From Streptomyces beigongshangae (GTDB lineage Bacteria; Actinomycetota; Actinomycetes; Streptomycetales; Streptomycetaceae), in contig NZ_JAHKJW010000018.1 of assembly GCF_019710745.1 (NCBI RefSeq), forward strand, positions 62,001 to 126,000: 64,000 bases of DNA. The letters run 5' to 3'. Below are positions 1-7,820 of the stretch, one piece after another. Made by a program: the position numbers and the translations under genes. Within the stretch, counting starts at the first letter, position 1, and each line of letters begins with the position of its first letter. Under the pieces are notes generated by a model. The model was not told where the DNA came from. It saw only the letters and a list, made by a program, of their open reading frames with translations, and did not search any database.

Positions 1-2
1 AC

Positions 3-107
3 GCGGTGGCGCAGGAGGAAGTGGCGAGGGAAGAAGTGGCGAGGGAAGAAGTGATGAAGGAGGGGGTGGCGGTGGAGGGAGTGGCGGCCGGAACCCCTGA
101 AGCGTGA
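3..107 (+). CDS. C-terminal tail of an upstream gene (partial, tentative)
   Basis: A frame open at the window edge runs 34 codons to a TGA at 105-107. It reads Glu/Val/Ala-rich and has mostly G or C third positions, as expected for coding DNA here. A 15-bp unit (18-32, 33-47) is repeated in tandem, giving a repeated VAREE-like segment. The start lies outside the window, so no function can be assigned. Purine-rich non-coding DNA is an alternative. Confidence 0.3.
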   Translation, partial: AVAQEEVAREEVAREEVMKEGVAVEGVAAGTPEA

Positions 108-173
108 CGAGCGTCTCTGGGGGTCGGGGACGCCTGGCCTGGACGATGGTCGTGACCGGCCGGTAACGTGGAA

Positions 174-191
174 CTGAGCAAGCGCTTAGAC
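174..191. promoter_or_regulatory. Palindromic operator candidate upstream of the acyl-CoA dehydrogenase
   Basis: The stretch contains the perfect 8-bp palindrome AAGCGCTT (180-187) with partly symmetrical flanks, 37 bp before the likely GTG start. TetR-family fatty-acid regulators of actinomycetes often bind palindromes of this kind upstream of acyl-CoA metabolism genes. Which regulator binds here is inference. Confidence 0.4.
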
Positions 192-223
192 ACGGAATCT
201 TGAGCCAGGCGGAGGTGGGCGCG

Positions 224-1381
224 GTGCGCCGTACGGTGTTCAACGAGGATCACGAGGCGTTCCGGGAGACCCTGCGCGCCTTCATCGAGGCCGAGGTCGT
301 CCCGGTCTACGACGAGTGGTTCGCGGCGGGCCAGGCGCCCCGCGACTTCTACTACAAGCTCGCCGAGCTGGGTGTCTTCGGCATCCGCGTGGACGAGGAG
401 TTCGGCGGCGCCGGCATCGACTCGTACAAGTTCGAGGCCGTGATGTACGAGGAGACCGCCCGCGCGGGCGTGTCCTTCGGCGGCTCCGGTGTGCACGTGC
501 TGCTGGGCCTGCCCTACATCAAGGCGCTCGCCACCGACGAGCAGAAGAAGCGCTTCCTGCCGAAGTTCGTCTCCGGCGAGGAGATGTGGGCGCTGGCGAT
601 GACCGAGCCGGGCACCGGCTCCGACCTCGCCGGCATGAAGACCACCGCGAAGCTCTCCGAGGACGGCTCGCACTACGTCCTCAACGGCGCGAAGACCTTC
701 ATCACCGGCGGTGTGCACGCCGACCGCGTCATCGTCTGCGCCCGCACCTCCGCGCCCACGGCCGAGGACCGCCGCTTCGGCATCTCCCTCTTCGCCGTGG
801 ACACCAAGTCCGAGGGCTACTCGGTGGGCCGCAAGCTCGACAAGCTCGGCCTGAAGACCTCCGACACCGCCGAGCTGGCGTTCGTCGACGTGAAGGTGCC
901 CGCCGAGGACCTCCTCGGCGAGGAGAACAAGGGCTTCCACTACCTCGGCGGCAACCTGCCCTCCGAGCGCTGGGGCATCGCGTTCGGCGCGTACGCCCAG
1001 GCCGCGGCCGCCGTCCGCTTCGCTAAGGAGTACGTGCAGGAGCGCACCGTCTTCGGCAAGCCGGTCTCGCACTTCCAGAACACCAAGTTCGAGCTGGCCG
1101 CCTGCCAGGCCGAGGTGGACGCCGCCCAGGCCGTCGCCGACCGCGCCCTCGAAGCGCTGGACGCGGGCGAGCTCAGCGCCGCCGAGGCCGCGTCCGCGAA
1201 GCTGTTCTGCACCGAGGTCGCGCACCGCGTCATCGACCGCTGCCTCCAGCTGCACGGCGGCTACGGCTTCATGAACGAGTACCCGATCGCCCGCCTGTAC
1301 GCGGACAACCGCGTCAACCGCATCTACGGCGGCACCAGCGAGATCATGAAGTCGATCATCGCCAAGAACATGGGTCTGTAA
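224..1381 (+). CDS. Acyl-CoA dehydrogenase
   Basis: FAD-dependent flavoenzyme oxidising acyl-CoA to enoyl-CoA in the cytoplasm (fatty-acid or branched-chain degradation). The 385 residues match the family length. The FAD/substrate motif MTEPGTGSD is near residue 125 and the C-terminal RIYGGTSEIM motif near 370. Medium-chain enzymes carry their catalytic Glu in a YEGT motif; here that motif is YGGT, so the base is probably Glu248 in LPSERWGIA, the position used by long-chain and isovaleryl enzymes. A TTG at 200 is possible, but the GTG at 224 is preferred because GGAGGT lies 7 bases before it and the protein then starts MRRTVFNEDHE, a usual family N-terminus. A thioesterase gene follows after 35 bp. 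Substrate length is not determinable. Confidence 0.9.
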   Translation: MRRTVFNEDHEAFRETLRAFIEAEVVPVYDEWFAAGQAPRDFYYKLAELGVFGIRVDEEFGGAGIDSYKFEAVMYEETARAGVSFGGSGVHVLLGLPYIKALATDEQKKRFLPKFVSGEEMWALAMTEPGTGSDLAGMKTTAKLSEDGSHYVLNGAKTFITGGVHADRVIVCARTSAPTAEDRRFGISLFAVDTKSEGYSVGRKLDKLGLKTSDTAELAFVDVKVPAEDLLGEENKGFHYLGGNLPSERWGIAFGAYAQAAAAVRFAKEYVQERTVFGKPVSHFQNTKFELAACQAEVDAAQAVADRALEALDAGELSAAEAASAKLFCTEVAHRVIDRCLQLHGGYGFMNEYPIARLYADNRVNRIYGGTSEIMKSIIAKNMGL

Positions 1382-1416
1382 GGCCCGGACGTACGGCGGC
1401 ACGGTAGAACCAGCAC

Positions 1417-2352
1417 ATGAGTCAGGCACTCCAGTCCCTGCTCGATCTGCTCGACCTGGAGCGGATCGAGCAGGACATCTTCCGCGGCCAGTCGCGCTTC
1501 GCCGTCGTCCCGCGCGTCTTCGGCGGCCAGGTCGCGGCGCAGGCGCTGGTCGCCGCGGGGCGCACGGTCCCCGCGGACCGGCCCGCGCACTCCCTGCACG
1601 CCTACTTCCTGCGCGCCGGGGACCCGGGCGCGCCGATCGTCTACACCGTCGACCGCATCCGCGACGGCCGGTCCTTCACGACCCGCCGGGTGGTCGCCGT
1701 CCAGCACGGGCAGCCGATCTTCCACCTCTCCGCGTCGTTCCAGACGTACGAGGAGGGCATGGACCACCAGGCCGACATGCCGCCCGCACCCGATCCGGAG
1801 ACGCTGGAGACCACGGCCGAGATGCTGCCGCGGTACCTGGGCGTGCACGGCGACGGCGGCGGTGACAGCAACAGTGACAGCAGCGGTGACGGCGACGGCG
1901 ACGGCGACGTGGGGATCGTCCGGCGGATACTGGAGGCCCGGGCCGCCGTCGACCTGCGCTACGTCGACGCACCGCCGTTCGCCAGCGTCGGGCGGCCGCG
2001 CGAGCCGCGCTCCCAGGTGTGGTTCCGCACCAACGGCAAGCTCGACGGTGCCATCGACCAGCCGCTGCTGCACGTCTGCCTCGCCACGTACGTCTCCGAC
2101 ATGACGCTCCTCGACTCGGTGCTGCTCGCCCACGGGCGCGGCGGCTGGGTCACCGGGGACGTCGTCGGGGCCTCGCTGGACCACGCGATGTGGTTCCACC
2201 GGCCGTTCCGCGCCGACGAGTGGCTGCTGTACGACCAGGAGTCGCCGTCCGCGTCCGGCGGGCGGGGCCTGGGGCAGGCCCGCATCTACACGCGGGACGG
2301 GCGGCTCGCGATCACGGTGATCCAGGAGGGCGTGGTCCGCATCCCCCGGTGA
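1417..2352 (+). CDS. tesB: Acyl-CoA thioesterase II (TesB family)
   Basis: Hydrolyses acyl-CoA to free acid and CoA. The 311-residue protein has the double-hotdog layout: N-terminal hotdog with RVFGGQVAAQAL near residue 30, and C-terminal hotdog with the Asp-bearing segment YVSDMTLLD near 226. Downstream of and co-oriented with the acyl-CoA dehydrogenase, so it probably shares its message. Odd feature: residues about 144-166, between the two hotdogs, are an Asp/Gly/Ser-rich insertion encoded by a GAC-GGC-type repeat (about 1849-1908) that usual TesB proteins lack; it probably forms a disordered acidic loop. No clear ribosome binding site precedes the ATG. Family assignment is firm; physiological substrate unknown. 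Confidence 0.88.
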   Translation: MSQALQSLLDLLDLERIEQDIFRGQSRFAVVPRVFGGQVAAQALVAAGRTVPADRPAHSLHAYFLRAGDPGAPIVYTVDRIRDGRSFTTRRVVAVQHGQPIFHLSASFQTYEEGMDHQADMPPAPDPETLETTAEMLPRYLGVHGDGGGDSNSDSSGDGDGDGDVGIVRRILEARAAVDLRYVDAPPFASVGRPREPRSQVWFRTNGKLDGAIDQPLLHVCLATYVSDMTLLDSVLLAHGRGGWVTGDVVGASLDHAMWFHRPFRADEWLLYDQESPSASGGRGLGQARIYTRDGRLAITVIQEGVVRIPR

Positions 2353-2359
2353 GGTGCTT

Positions 2360-3157
2360 TCAGCCGCCGGTGGTCAGGCCCGCCGCGTCCAGCAGGTACG
2401 CCGTCATCGGGTCGTAGTGCCGGGGGCTCGTGACGTGGTCGTCGAGCGGGACGGTCACCTGGACCGTGCCCTCCGCCTCCGCGAGGAACAGGGCCGGGTC
2501 GTTGCAGTCCGCGTACCCCATGGAGTCCAGGCCCAGCTGGCCCGCGCAGCCCGCCCAGCCGTGGTCCGCGACGACCAGGTCGGGCAGCGGGCGGCCCTCG
2601 CCCTCCAGGCCCCGCAGGATCGCCCGCATCGGCTCGCCCGAGTGGGTGTGCCACAGCGTCGCGCCGTGCTCCAGGACGGCGACGTCGGCGAACTGGAAGA
2701 CGTAGCCCTCGTCCGTGGTGAGCCCGTCCGGGATGACGACGATCTCGCAGCCGGCGGCGCGCAGGGCGGCGGCGGTGGCGCGGTGCACGTCCAGGAGACC
2801 GCCGGGGTGGCCGGTCGCGAACAGCACGCGCTCCCTGCCCTCGGCGGCCTTGCGCAGCCGGCCCGCCATGCGCTCCAGCGCGTCGACCGTCAGCTCGGGG
2901 TCGATGGTGTCCTGGCCGTACCGGTACTCCGGGTCGTCGTTCACGCCGCACCGCTCGGCCATGACCGCGAGGACGTCCTGCTCGTCGGTCCAGCGGTCGC
3001 CGAGCTCCAGGCCGAGCCAGTAGTTGCGGTCGCCGTTGGCCAGCTTGCGGTAGTGGGAGAGGTTGTTCTCGCGGGGAGTGGCCACCTCGCCCGCGATACG
3101 CGTCCGGACGAGGTGGTCGAGGAGGTCGGCGCGGCTGGGGGTCCCGGATATCGGCAT
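2360..3157 (-). CDS. Conserved actinobacterial protein, phosphatase-like annotation (function uncertain)
   Basis: A 265-residue soluble protein without signal peptide or membrane segments. It has alternating hydrophobic strands with a Gly-rich turn at ATGHPGG (about residue 115), acidic motifs, and a DHGWAGCAGQ segment near 195. Relatives in Streptomyces are, from memory, often labelled phosphatase, but I cannot see a standard phosphatase catalytic motif, so the reaction should be left open. It converges on the thioesterase gene with 7 bp between stop codons. The ATG has no convincing Shine-Dalgarno and may be leaderless. Confidence 0.6.
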   Translation of the reverse strand: MPISGTPSRADLLDHLVRTRIAGEVATPRENNLSHYRKLANGDRNYWLGLELGDRWTDEQDVLAVMAERCGVNDDPEYRYGQDTIDPELTVDALERMAGRLRKAAEGRERVLFATGHPGGLLDVHRATAAALRAAGCEIVVIPDGLTTDEGYVFQFADVAVLEHGATLWHTHSGEPMRAILRGLEGEGRPLPDLVVADHGWAGCAGQLGLDSMGYADCNDPALFLAEAEGTVQVTVPLDDHVTSPRHYDPMTAYLLDAAGLTTGG

Positions 3158-3304
3158 ACCCCCATTCTGCCGGTGCGTTCAAGTGAGGGGCGCCGGGCGG
3201 TGGGCGGTGGGATTCGAGTCACTTTGGGGTTTGGGGGCGATAGGGGGAGTCTTCCGGGTGATGGTCTTTCGGGTGCGGGGGGTGCGGGGGGTGCGGGGGG
3301 CGCG

Positions 3305-3345
3305 GGCCGGTCGCGCGGTTCCCCGCGCCCTTGAGAAGCGGGGCT
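3305..3345 (-). repeat. Dispersed intergenic element, copy 1
   Basis: On the minus strand this reads GGGCGCGGGGAACCGCGCG followed by ACCGGCC, the same core as five other intergenic copies in this window. It lies between two minus-strand genes. Imperfect internal dyad symmetry suggests a folded transcript end. Confidence 0.6.
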
Positions 3346-3370
3346 GTGTCCCTGCTTCCGGGGCGCCGTG

Positions 3371-4948
3371 TCATGTGTGGTGGAGCGCGAACCACAGGTT
3401 CATGCGGACGTCCGGGTCGTCCAGGTCCGCCGCGAGGAGCTTCGCGCAGCGGGCCATCCGCTGGCGGACCGTGTTGCGGTGGACGGAGAGCGCCACCGCC
3501 GTACGGTCCCAGCTGCCGTGCAGCGAGAGCCAGGTGCGCAGGGTCTCCGTCAGGGCCGGGTTCGCGGCGATGGGCGCCAGGACCGTACGGGCGTACGCGG
3601 CGGCCTCGACCGGCGGGACCAGCCCGGTGAACCCGCGCGGCTCCCCGTGCCGGACCAGGTCCGCACGGGTCGCCCGCGCCCGGGCCAGGGCGCGGGCGGC
3701 CTGCGTGTCCGCGGCCGCCCACTCGCCCGGCGCCACCGGCGCGCTCACCCCGCACGTCCAGCCCGGCTGTGCACCCGGCTGCGCGCCCGGCTCGTTCCGG
3801 TCCGCCGGGACGAGGACCCGTACGACCTCGCCGTCCACGTCGACCAGCGGCGACCCCAGCGCCGCTCCGAGCGCCGAGGCGGCGACGGCGTCCGGCGCGG
3901 GACCGTCGGGACGCGCGTGCACGACGACCCACAGCTCGCCGCCGTCCAGCAGGGGCGCCACCTCCTCCGGCGCGGCGCCCAGCAGCAGCCGGACGAGCGC
4001 CGAGGAACGCGCCGCCCCCGAGCCGCTCCGCTGCTCACCGGTGAGCAGCGAGAGCAGCACCGCGCCGACCGACGCGATCGTGTGGTCGCCCGGGTCCCGG
4101 CGGAGCGCCGCCACGCCCAGGACGAAACCCCGGCCGGTACCGAGCGCGTACGCGGCGAGGTGGACACCGGCGACGGTGTCGCTCGCGGAGGAGGGCGCGG
4201 GACCGCCGGGGCCGGGAGCGGCGCCGGGACCGCGCCCGCCGTCATCCGCGGGGCGCACCACGGCGGCCAGCCGCGCCAGTGCCGCGTCGGCCTCCGCACT
4301 CGCCCCCGCCGCCGCCTCTGCTCCTGCTCCCGGCAGTCGTCCCGCCGAGGCCACCTCCCCGCCGTCCGGTGCGTACAGCACCGCCCGGCCCCCCGTCCGC
4401 CGGGCGAGCTGCCGCAGGACCGAGGGGACCGGGTCCGGGCGTGCCGCGGCGGCGGCCAGGCCCTGCTGGGCCTCCGCGACACGGCGCAGCTCGGTGTGGC
4501 GGGCCCGTGCCATGAGCTGCCAGACGGCCCGCGCCACGCCCGAGAACGTCGTACGGGGCGGGACCTCCACGAGCGGCAGCCCGTGCCGGTCGCATGCCTC
4601 GGCCAGCTCCCGCGGGACCGTGTCGTGCACCGGCGCCACCCCGAACCCGAGCGCGGCGCCCCCCGCCTCGACGATCCGGCCCACATAGACGTCGAAGTAC
4701 GTACCCGACCCGGCGGTTCCGGGAATGTGCGCCCCCGCCGTGAGGAGCAGCTCCCCGCCGAGCAGGTACGGGTACGGGTCCGCCATCTCCGAGGCGTGCG
4801 CCCCGTGGAGCGCCGTCGCCGGGTCGCGCGGACCGGCGGTCTGCCGCAGCCCGAGGTCCTCCCGGGCCAGCAGGGCGGCGAGGGGGACCGGCGGCGTGGG
4901 CGGGACGGCGGGGGAGGAGGGGACCGCGGGCGCGGCGGGGTCCGGCAT
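3371..4948 (-). CDS. PucR family transcriptional regulator
   Basis: A 525-residue cytoplasmic regulator. Residues about 15-140 resemble the N-terminal PucR/purine-catabolism sensory domain (LLGGELLLTAGAHI), the middle a GGDEF-like CdaR region, and the last 60 residues the PucR HTH_30 domain (TAVALSVHRNTVRQRM). The ATG at 4948 is preferred over longer readings because GGAGG lies about 9 bases upstream and PucR homology begins just after it. Divergent from an agmatinase-type gene, it probably controls that operon in response to a nitrogen compound; a palindromic site lies in the shared promoter. Residues 375-420 are Ala/Gly/Pro-rich and poorly conserved-looking. Confidence 0.88.
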   Translation of the reverse strand: MPDPAAPAVPSSPAVPPTPPVPLAALLAREDLGLRQTAGPRDPATALHGAHASEMADPYPYLLGGELLLTAGAHIPGTAGSGTYFDVYVGRIVEAGGAALGFGVAPVHDTVPRELAEACDRHGLPLVEVPPRTTFSGVARAVWQLMARARHTELRRVAEAQQGLAAAAARPDPVPSVLRQLARRTGGRAVLYAPDGGEVASAGRLPGAGAEAAAGASAEADAALARLAAVVRPADDGGRGPGAAPGPGGPAPSSASDTVAGVHLAAYALGTGRGFVLGVAALRRDPGDHTIASVGAVLLSLLTGEQRSGSGAARSSALVRLLLGAAPEEVAPLLDGGELWVVVHARPDGPAPDAVAASALGAALGSPLVDVDGEVVRVLVPADRNEPGAQPGAQPGWTCGVSAPVAPGEWAAADTQAARALARARATRADLVRHGEPRGFTGLVPPVEAAAYARTVLAPIAANPALTETLRTWLSLHGSWDRTAVALSVHRNTVRQRMARCAKLLAADLDDPDVRMNLWFALHHT

Positions 4949-4985
4949 GGTGGACGTTTCCTCCGTCCGGTCCGGCGACAGTGGA

Positions 4986-5001
4986 TGAAACGTACACTTC
5001 A
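4986..5001. promoter_or_regulatory. Candidate PucR operator in the divergent promoter
   Basis: TGAAACGTACACTTCA has matching TGAA/TTCA ends and a central GTAC, an imperfect dyad centred between the divergent pucR-type gene and the agmatinase gene. Its position suits autoregulation plus control of the operon. Assignment to this PucR is inference. Confidence 0.4.
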
Positions 5002-5076
5002 GCGCCGCCCTCCGGCCACCTAGCGTCGAAGTGGCCACAGAGCGTGAGACCTCACCATGAAAGAGAGCACCCCTCC

Positions 5077-6045
5077 ATGAGCAGCCCCGAGACGCCCCGC
5101 GGGCCCGTCGACTCCTCCCGCATCCCGCGGTACGCGGGCCCGGCGACCTTCGCCCGGCTGCCCCGCCTCGACGAGGTCGGCACCACCGACGTCGCCGTGG
5201 TCGGGGTGCCGTTCGACGCGGGTGTCTCGTACCGGCCGGGAGCGCGTTTCGGCGGCAACGCGATCCGCGAGGCGAGCCGTCTGCTGCGGCCGTACAACCC
5301 CGCGCAGGACGCCTCGCCGTTCGCCCTCGCGCAGGTCGCGGACGCGGGGGACATCGCCGCGAACCCGTTCGACATCGACGAGGCCGTGGAGACCATCGAG
5401 GGCGCCGCGGACGAACTCCTCGGCACCGGCGCCCGGCTGATGACCCTCGGCGGCGACCACACCATCGCACTGCCGCTGCTGCGCGCGGTCGCACGCAGGC
5501 ACGGCCCGGTCGCGCTGCTGCACTTCGACGCGCACCTCGACACCTGGGACACGTACTTCGGCGCCGAGTACACGCACGGCACCCCGTTCCGGCGGGCCGT
5601 CGAGGAGGGCATCCTCGACACCGAGGCGCTCTCGCACGTCGGCACCCGCGGCCCGCTGTACGGCAGGCAGGACCTGACCGACGACGAGAAGATGGGCTTC
5701 GGCATCGTCACCTCCGCCGACATCTACCGGCGCGGCGCCGACGAGGTGGCCGAACAGCTGCGGCAGCGCATCGGCGACCGCCCGCTCTACGTCTCCATAG
5801 ACATCGACTGCCTCGACCCGGCCCACGCGCCCGGCACCGGCACGCCCGAGGCGGGCGGCATGACCTCGCGCGAACTGCTGGAGATCCTGCGCGGCCTCGC
5901 CTCCTGCCACCTGGTCTCGGCCGACGTCGTCGAGGTCGCCCCCGCGTACGATCACGCCGAGATCACCTCCGTCGCCGCGTCCCACACGGCGTACGAACTG
6001 ACCACGATCATGTCCCGCCAGATTGCCGAGGCCCGAACGCAGTGA
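5077..6045 (+). CDS. speB: Agmatinase / guanidinobutyrase (ureohydrolase family)
   Basis: Binuclear manganese ureohydrolase releasing urea from a guanidino compound. The 322 residues contain all metal-ligand motifs: GGDHT, DAHLDT and SIDIDCLDP, plus a C-terminal EVAPAYDHAEIT segment. The family is certain, but sequence alone does not separate agmatine from 4-guanidinobutyrate or other guanidino acids. The ATG at 5077 begins the homologous region, and in-frame upstream codons look non-coding. The stop overlaps the next gene by 4 bases, so the two proteins are made together. Likely controlled by the divergent PucR regulator. Confidence 0.9.
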   Translation: MSSPETPRGPVDSSRIPRYAGPATFARLPRLDEVGTTDVAVVGVPFDAGVSYRPGARFGGNAIREASRLLRPYNPAQDASPFALAQVADAGDIAANPFDIDEAVETIEGAADELLGTGARLMTLGGDHTIALPLLRAVARRHGPVALLHFDAHLDTWDTYFGAEYTHGTPFRRAVEEGILDTEALSHVGTRGPLYGRQDLTDDEKMGFGIVTSADIYRRGADEVAEQLRQRIGDRPLYVSIDIDCLDPAHAPGTGTPEAGGMTSRELLEILRGLASCHLVSADVVEVAPAYDHAEITSVAASHTAYELTTIMSRQIAEARTQ

Positions 6046-7751
6046 CCCACGACCACGACCTGGTGCTCCGCCCGACCGCCGCGCAGACGGAGGCCGCGCT
6101 GAACCCGCCGCCCGGCCGCACCGGCGGAGACCTGGTCGTGGAGACCCTCGCCGGTCTCGGCGCGACCACCGTCTTCGGCCTGCCCGGCCGGCACGCGCTC
6201 GCCGTGTTCGACGCGCTGCGCCGCTCCGACCTCGCGTACGTCGGCCTGCGGGCCGAGAACAACGCCGGGTTCGCGGCGGACGCATACGGCCGGATCACCG
6301 GCGAGGCGGCCCCGCTGCTCCTGCCGACCGGGCCGGGCGCCCTGACCTCGCTGGCCGCGCTCCAGGAGGCCGCGGCGGCGTCCGCCCCCGTCCTCGCCAT
6401 CGGCAGCCAGGTCCCGCGCGCGGGGCTCGGCGGCGGTCGGCACGGCCATCTGCACGAGCTGGCCGACCAGCAGGCGTCGTTCAGGGGGGTGGTCAAGTCC
6501 GTCCACCCGGTCCGTACGCAGTCGCAGATCCCGTCCGCCCTCGCCGAGGCGTGGGAGTCGGCGCTGACCGCCCCGCACGGCCCGGTGTGGGTGGAGATCC
6601 CGCAGGACGTACTGCTCGCCGGGACGGTGCTGCCCGTCGTCACGGCCGTGGACGCAGCGCCGCACGACCTGCCACCGCGCCCCGAGCTGACCGCCGTGGC
6701 CGCCGACCTGCTCGCGAGGGCGGCCCGCCCGGTGATCATCGCGGGCGGCGGGGTCGTACGCGCCGACGCGTCGGGCAAGCTGCGGCAGCTCGCCGAGCGG
6801 CTGGACGCGCCCGTCGTCACCACCTTCGGCGGCAAGGGCGCCTTCCCCTGGAACCATCGGCTCTCGCTCCAGTCCCGGCTGGCGGACCGGCACGTCACCG
6901 ACTTCCTGGAGGACGCCGACGTCCTGCTCGTCGTCGGCTCGGGCCTCGGTGAGCTCTCCTCGAACCACCACACGTTCGAACCCCGCGGCCGGGTGATCCA
7001 GATCGAGGCCGACCTCGGCAAGCTGGAGTCCAACCACCCGGCCCTCGGCATCCACGCGGACGCCCGCCTCGCCCTGTCGGCGCTCCTGGAGACCCTGCCG
7101 GCCACCGGACCCGTACGGGAGGACGCGACCGCCGCCGACCGTGTGCGCACCGTGCTCGGTCCCGCCCGCGAGCGCCTCGACGGGCAGGACCCCACCCTGG
7201 AGCAGCGGGTGCTGGCCGCCGTCCGCGAGGCGCTGCCGGACCGGTCGGCCGGCTTCTGGGACATGACGGTCCTCACCCACTGGGCCTGGTCAGGCTTCGA
7301 CGCGCGCCGCCCCAACACCATGCACTCCGCCCAGGGCGCGGGCGGCCCCGGCTACGCCTTCCCGGCCGCCCTCGGAGGCGCGGTCGCCGACCCCACCCGG
7401 CCGGTCCTCGCGGTCTCCGGCGACGGCGGCGCGCTCCGCTCGGTCGCCGAGCTCGCCACGGCCCGGCAGTACGGCCTCGACGTGACCTGGCTCATCGTCG
7501 ACGACGGCGGCTACGGCGCCCTGCGCGAGTACCTGACGGACGCCTTCGGCGAGTCCGCGCCCGCGGTCACGGACCTCTCCGGCCCGGACTACGTGGCGCT
7601 CGCGGAGTCCTTCGGCGTCCCGGGCGTACGGACCACTCCGGAGACCCTCGCCGCCGACCTCGCCGGAGCCCTCGCCACGCCCGGCCCCTCGGTGGTCGTG
7701 CTGCCGGTGCGGCTGCGGCTGCCCGTACCGGCGTACCTGGACCGGGCCTGA
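6042..7751 (+). CDS. Thiamine pyrophosphate-dependent enzyme, acetolactate synthase-like
   Basis: A 569-residue protein of the three-domain ThDP superfamily. The N-terminal PYR domain carries the activating Glu in RAENNAGFAADAYGR (about residue 70), the central FAD/nucleotide-like domain spans roughly 200-340, and the C-terminal PP domain has GDGGALRSV near 465 with VDDGGYG in place of the usual Asn-containing ending. It starts at a GTG overlapping the ureohydrolase stop (GTGA). A decarboxylase, ligase or aldehyde-generating role acting on the deguanidinated product is possible, but the substrate is unknown. A strong hairpin terminator follows directly. Confidence 0.8.
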   Translation: MTHDHDLVLRPTAAQTEAALNPPPGRTGGDLVVETLAGLGATTVFGLPGRHALAVFDALRRSDLAYVGLRAENNAGFAADAYGRITGEAAPLLLPTGPGALTSLAALQEAAAASAPVLAIGSQVPRAGLGGGRHGHLHELADQQASFRGVVKSVHPVRTQSQIPSALAEAWESALTAPHGPVWVEIPQDVLLAGTVLPVVTAVDAAPHDLPPRPELTAVAADLLARAARPVIIAGGGVVRADASGKLRQLAERLDAPVVTTFGGKGAFPWNHRLSLQSRLADRHVTDFLEDADVLLVVGSGLGELSSNHHTFEPRGRVIQIEADLGKLESNHPALGIHADARLALSALLETLPATGPVREDATAADRVRTVLGPARERLDGQDPTLEQRVLAAVREALPDRSAGFWDMTVLTHWAWSGFDARRPNTMHSAQGAGGPGYAFPAALGGAVADPTRPVLAVSGDGGALRSVAELATARQYGLDVTWLIVDDGGYGALREYLTDAFGESAPAVTDLSGPDYVALAESFGVPGVRTTPETLAADLAGALATPGPSVVVLPVRLRLPVPAYLDRA

Positions 7752-7781
7752 CGGCGGGGCGGCCGCCCCGCCGTCAGGCCC
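7744..7781. terminator. Perfect 19-bp stem bidirectional terminator
   Basis: Two fully complementary 19-base arms (7744-7762 and 7763-7781) form an uninterrupted palindrome starting inside the 3' end of the TPP-enzyme gene, including its stop codon. It lies between convergent genes, so it can serve both. There is no U-tract, as usual for Streptomyces. In practice a few central bases will form the loop. Confidence 0.8.
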
Positions 7782-7790
7782 CCGGCCCGG

Positions 7791-7820
7791 TCGCTCAGCG
7801 TCGCTCAGCGTCGCTCAGCG
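7791..7820. repeat. Three exact 10-bp tandem units at a gene end
   Basis: TCGCTCAGCG occurs three times without a break at 7791, 7801 and 7811. The third copy contains the stop codon of the minus-strand FG-GAP gene (TCA at 7815-7817), so slippage here would duplicate stops rather than lengthen the protein. Confidence 0.85.
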
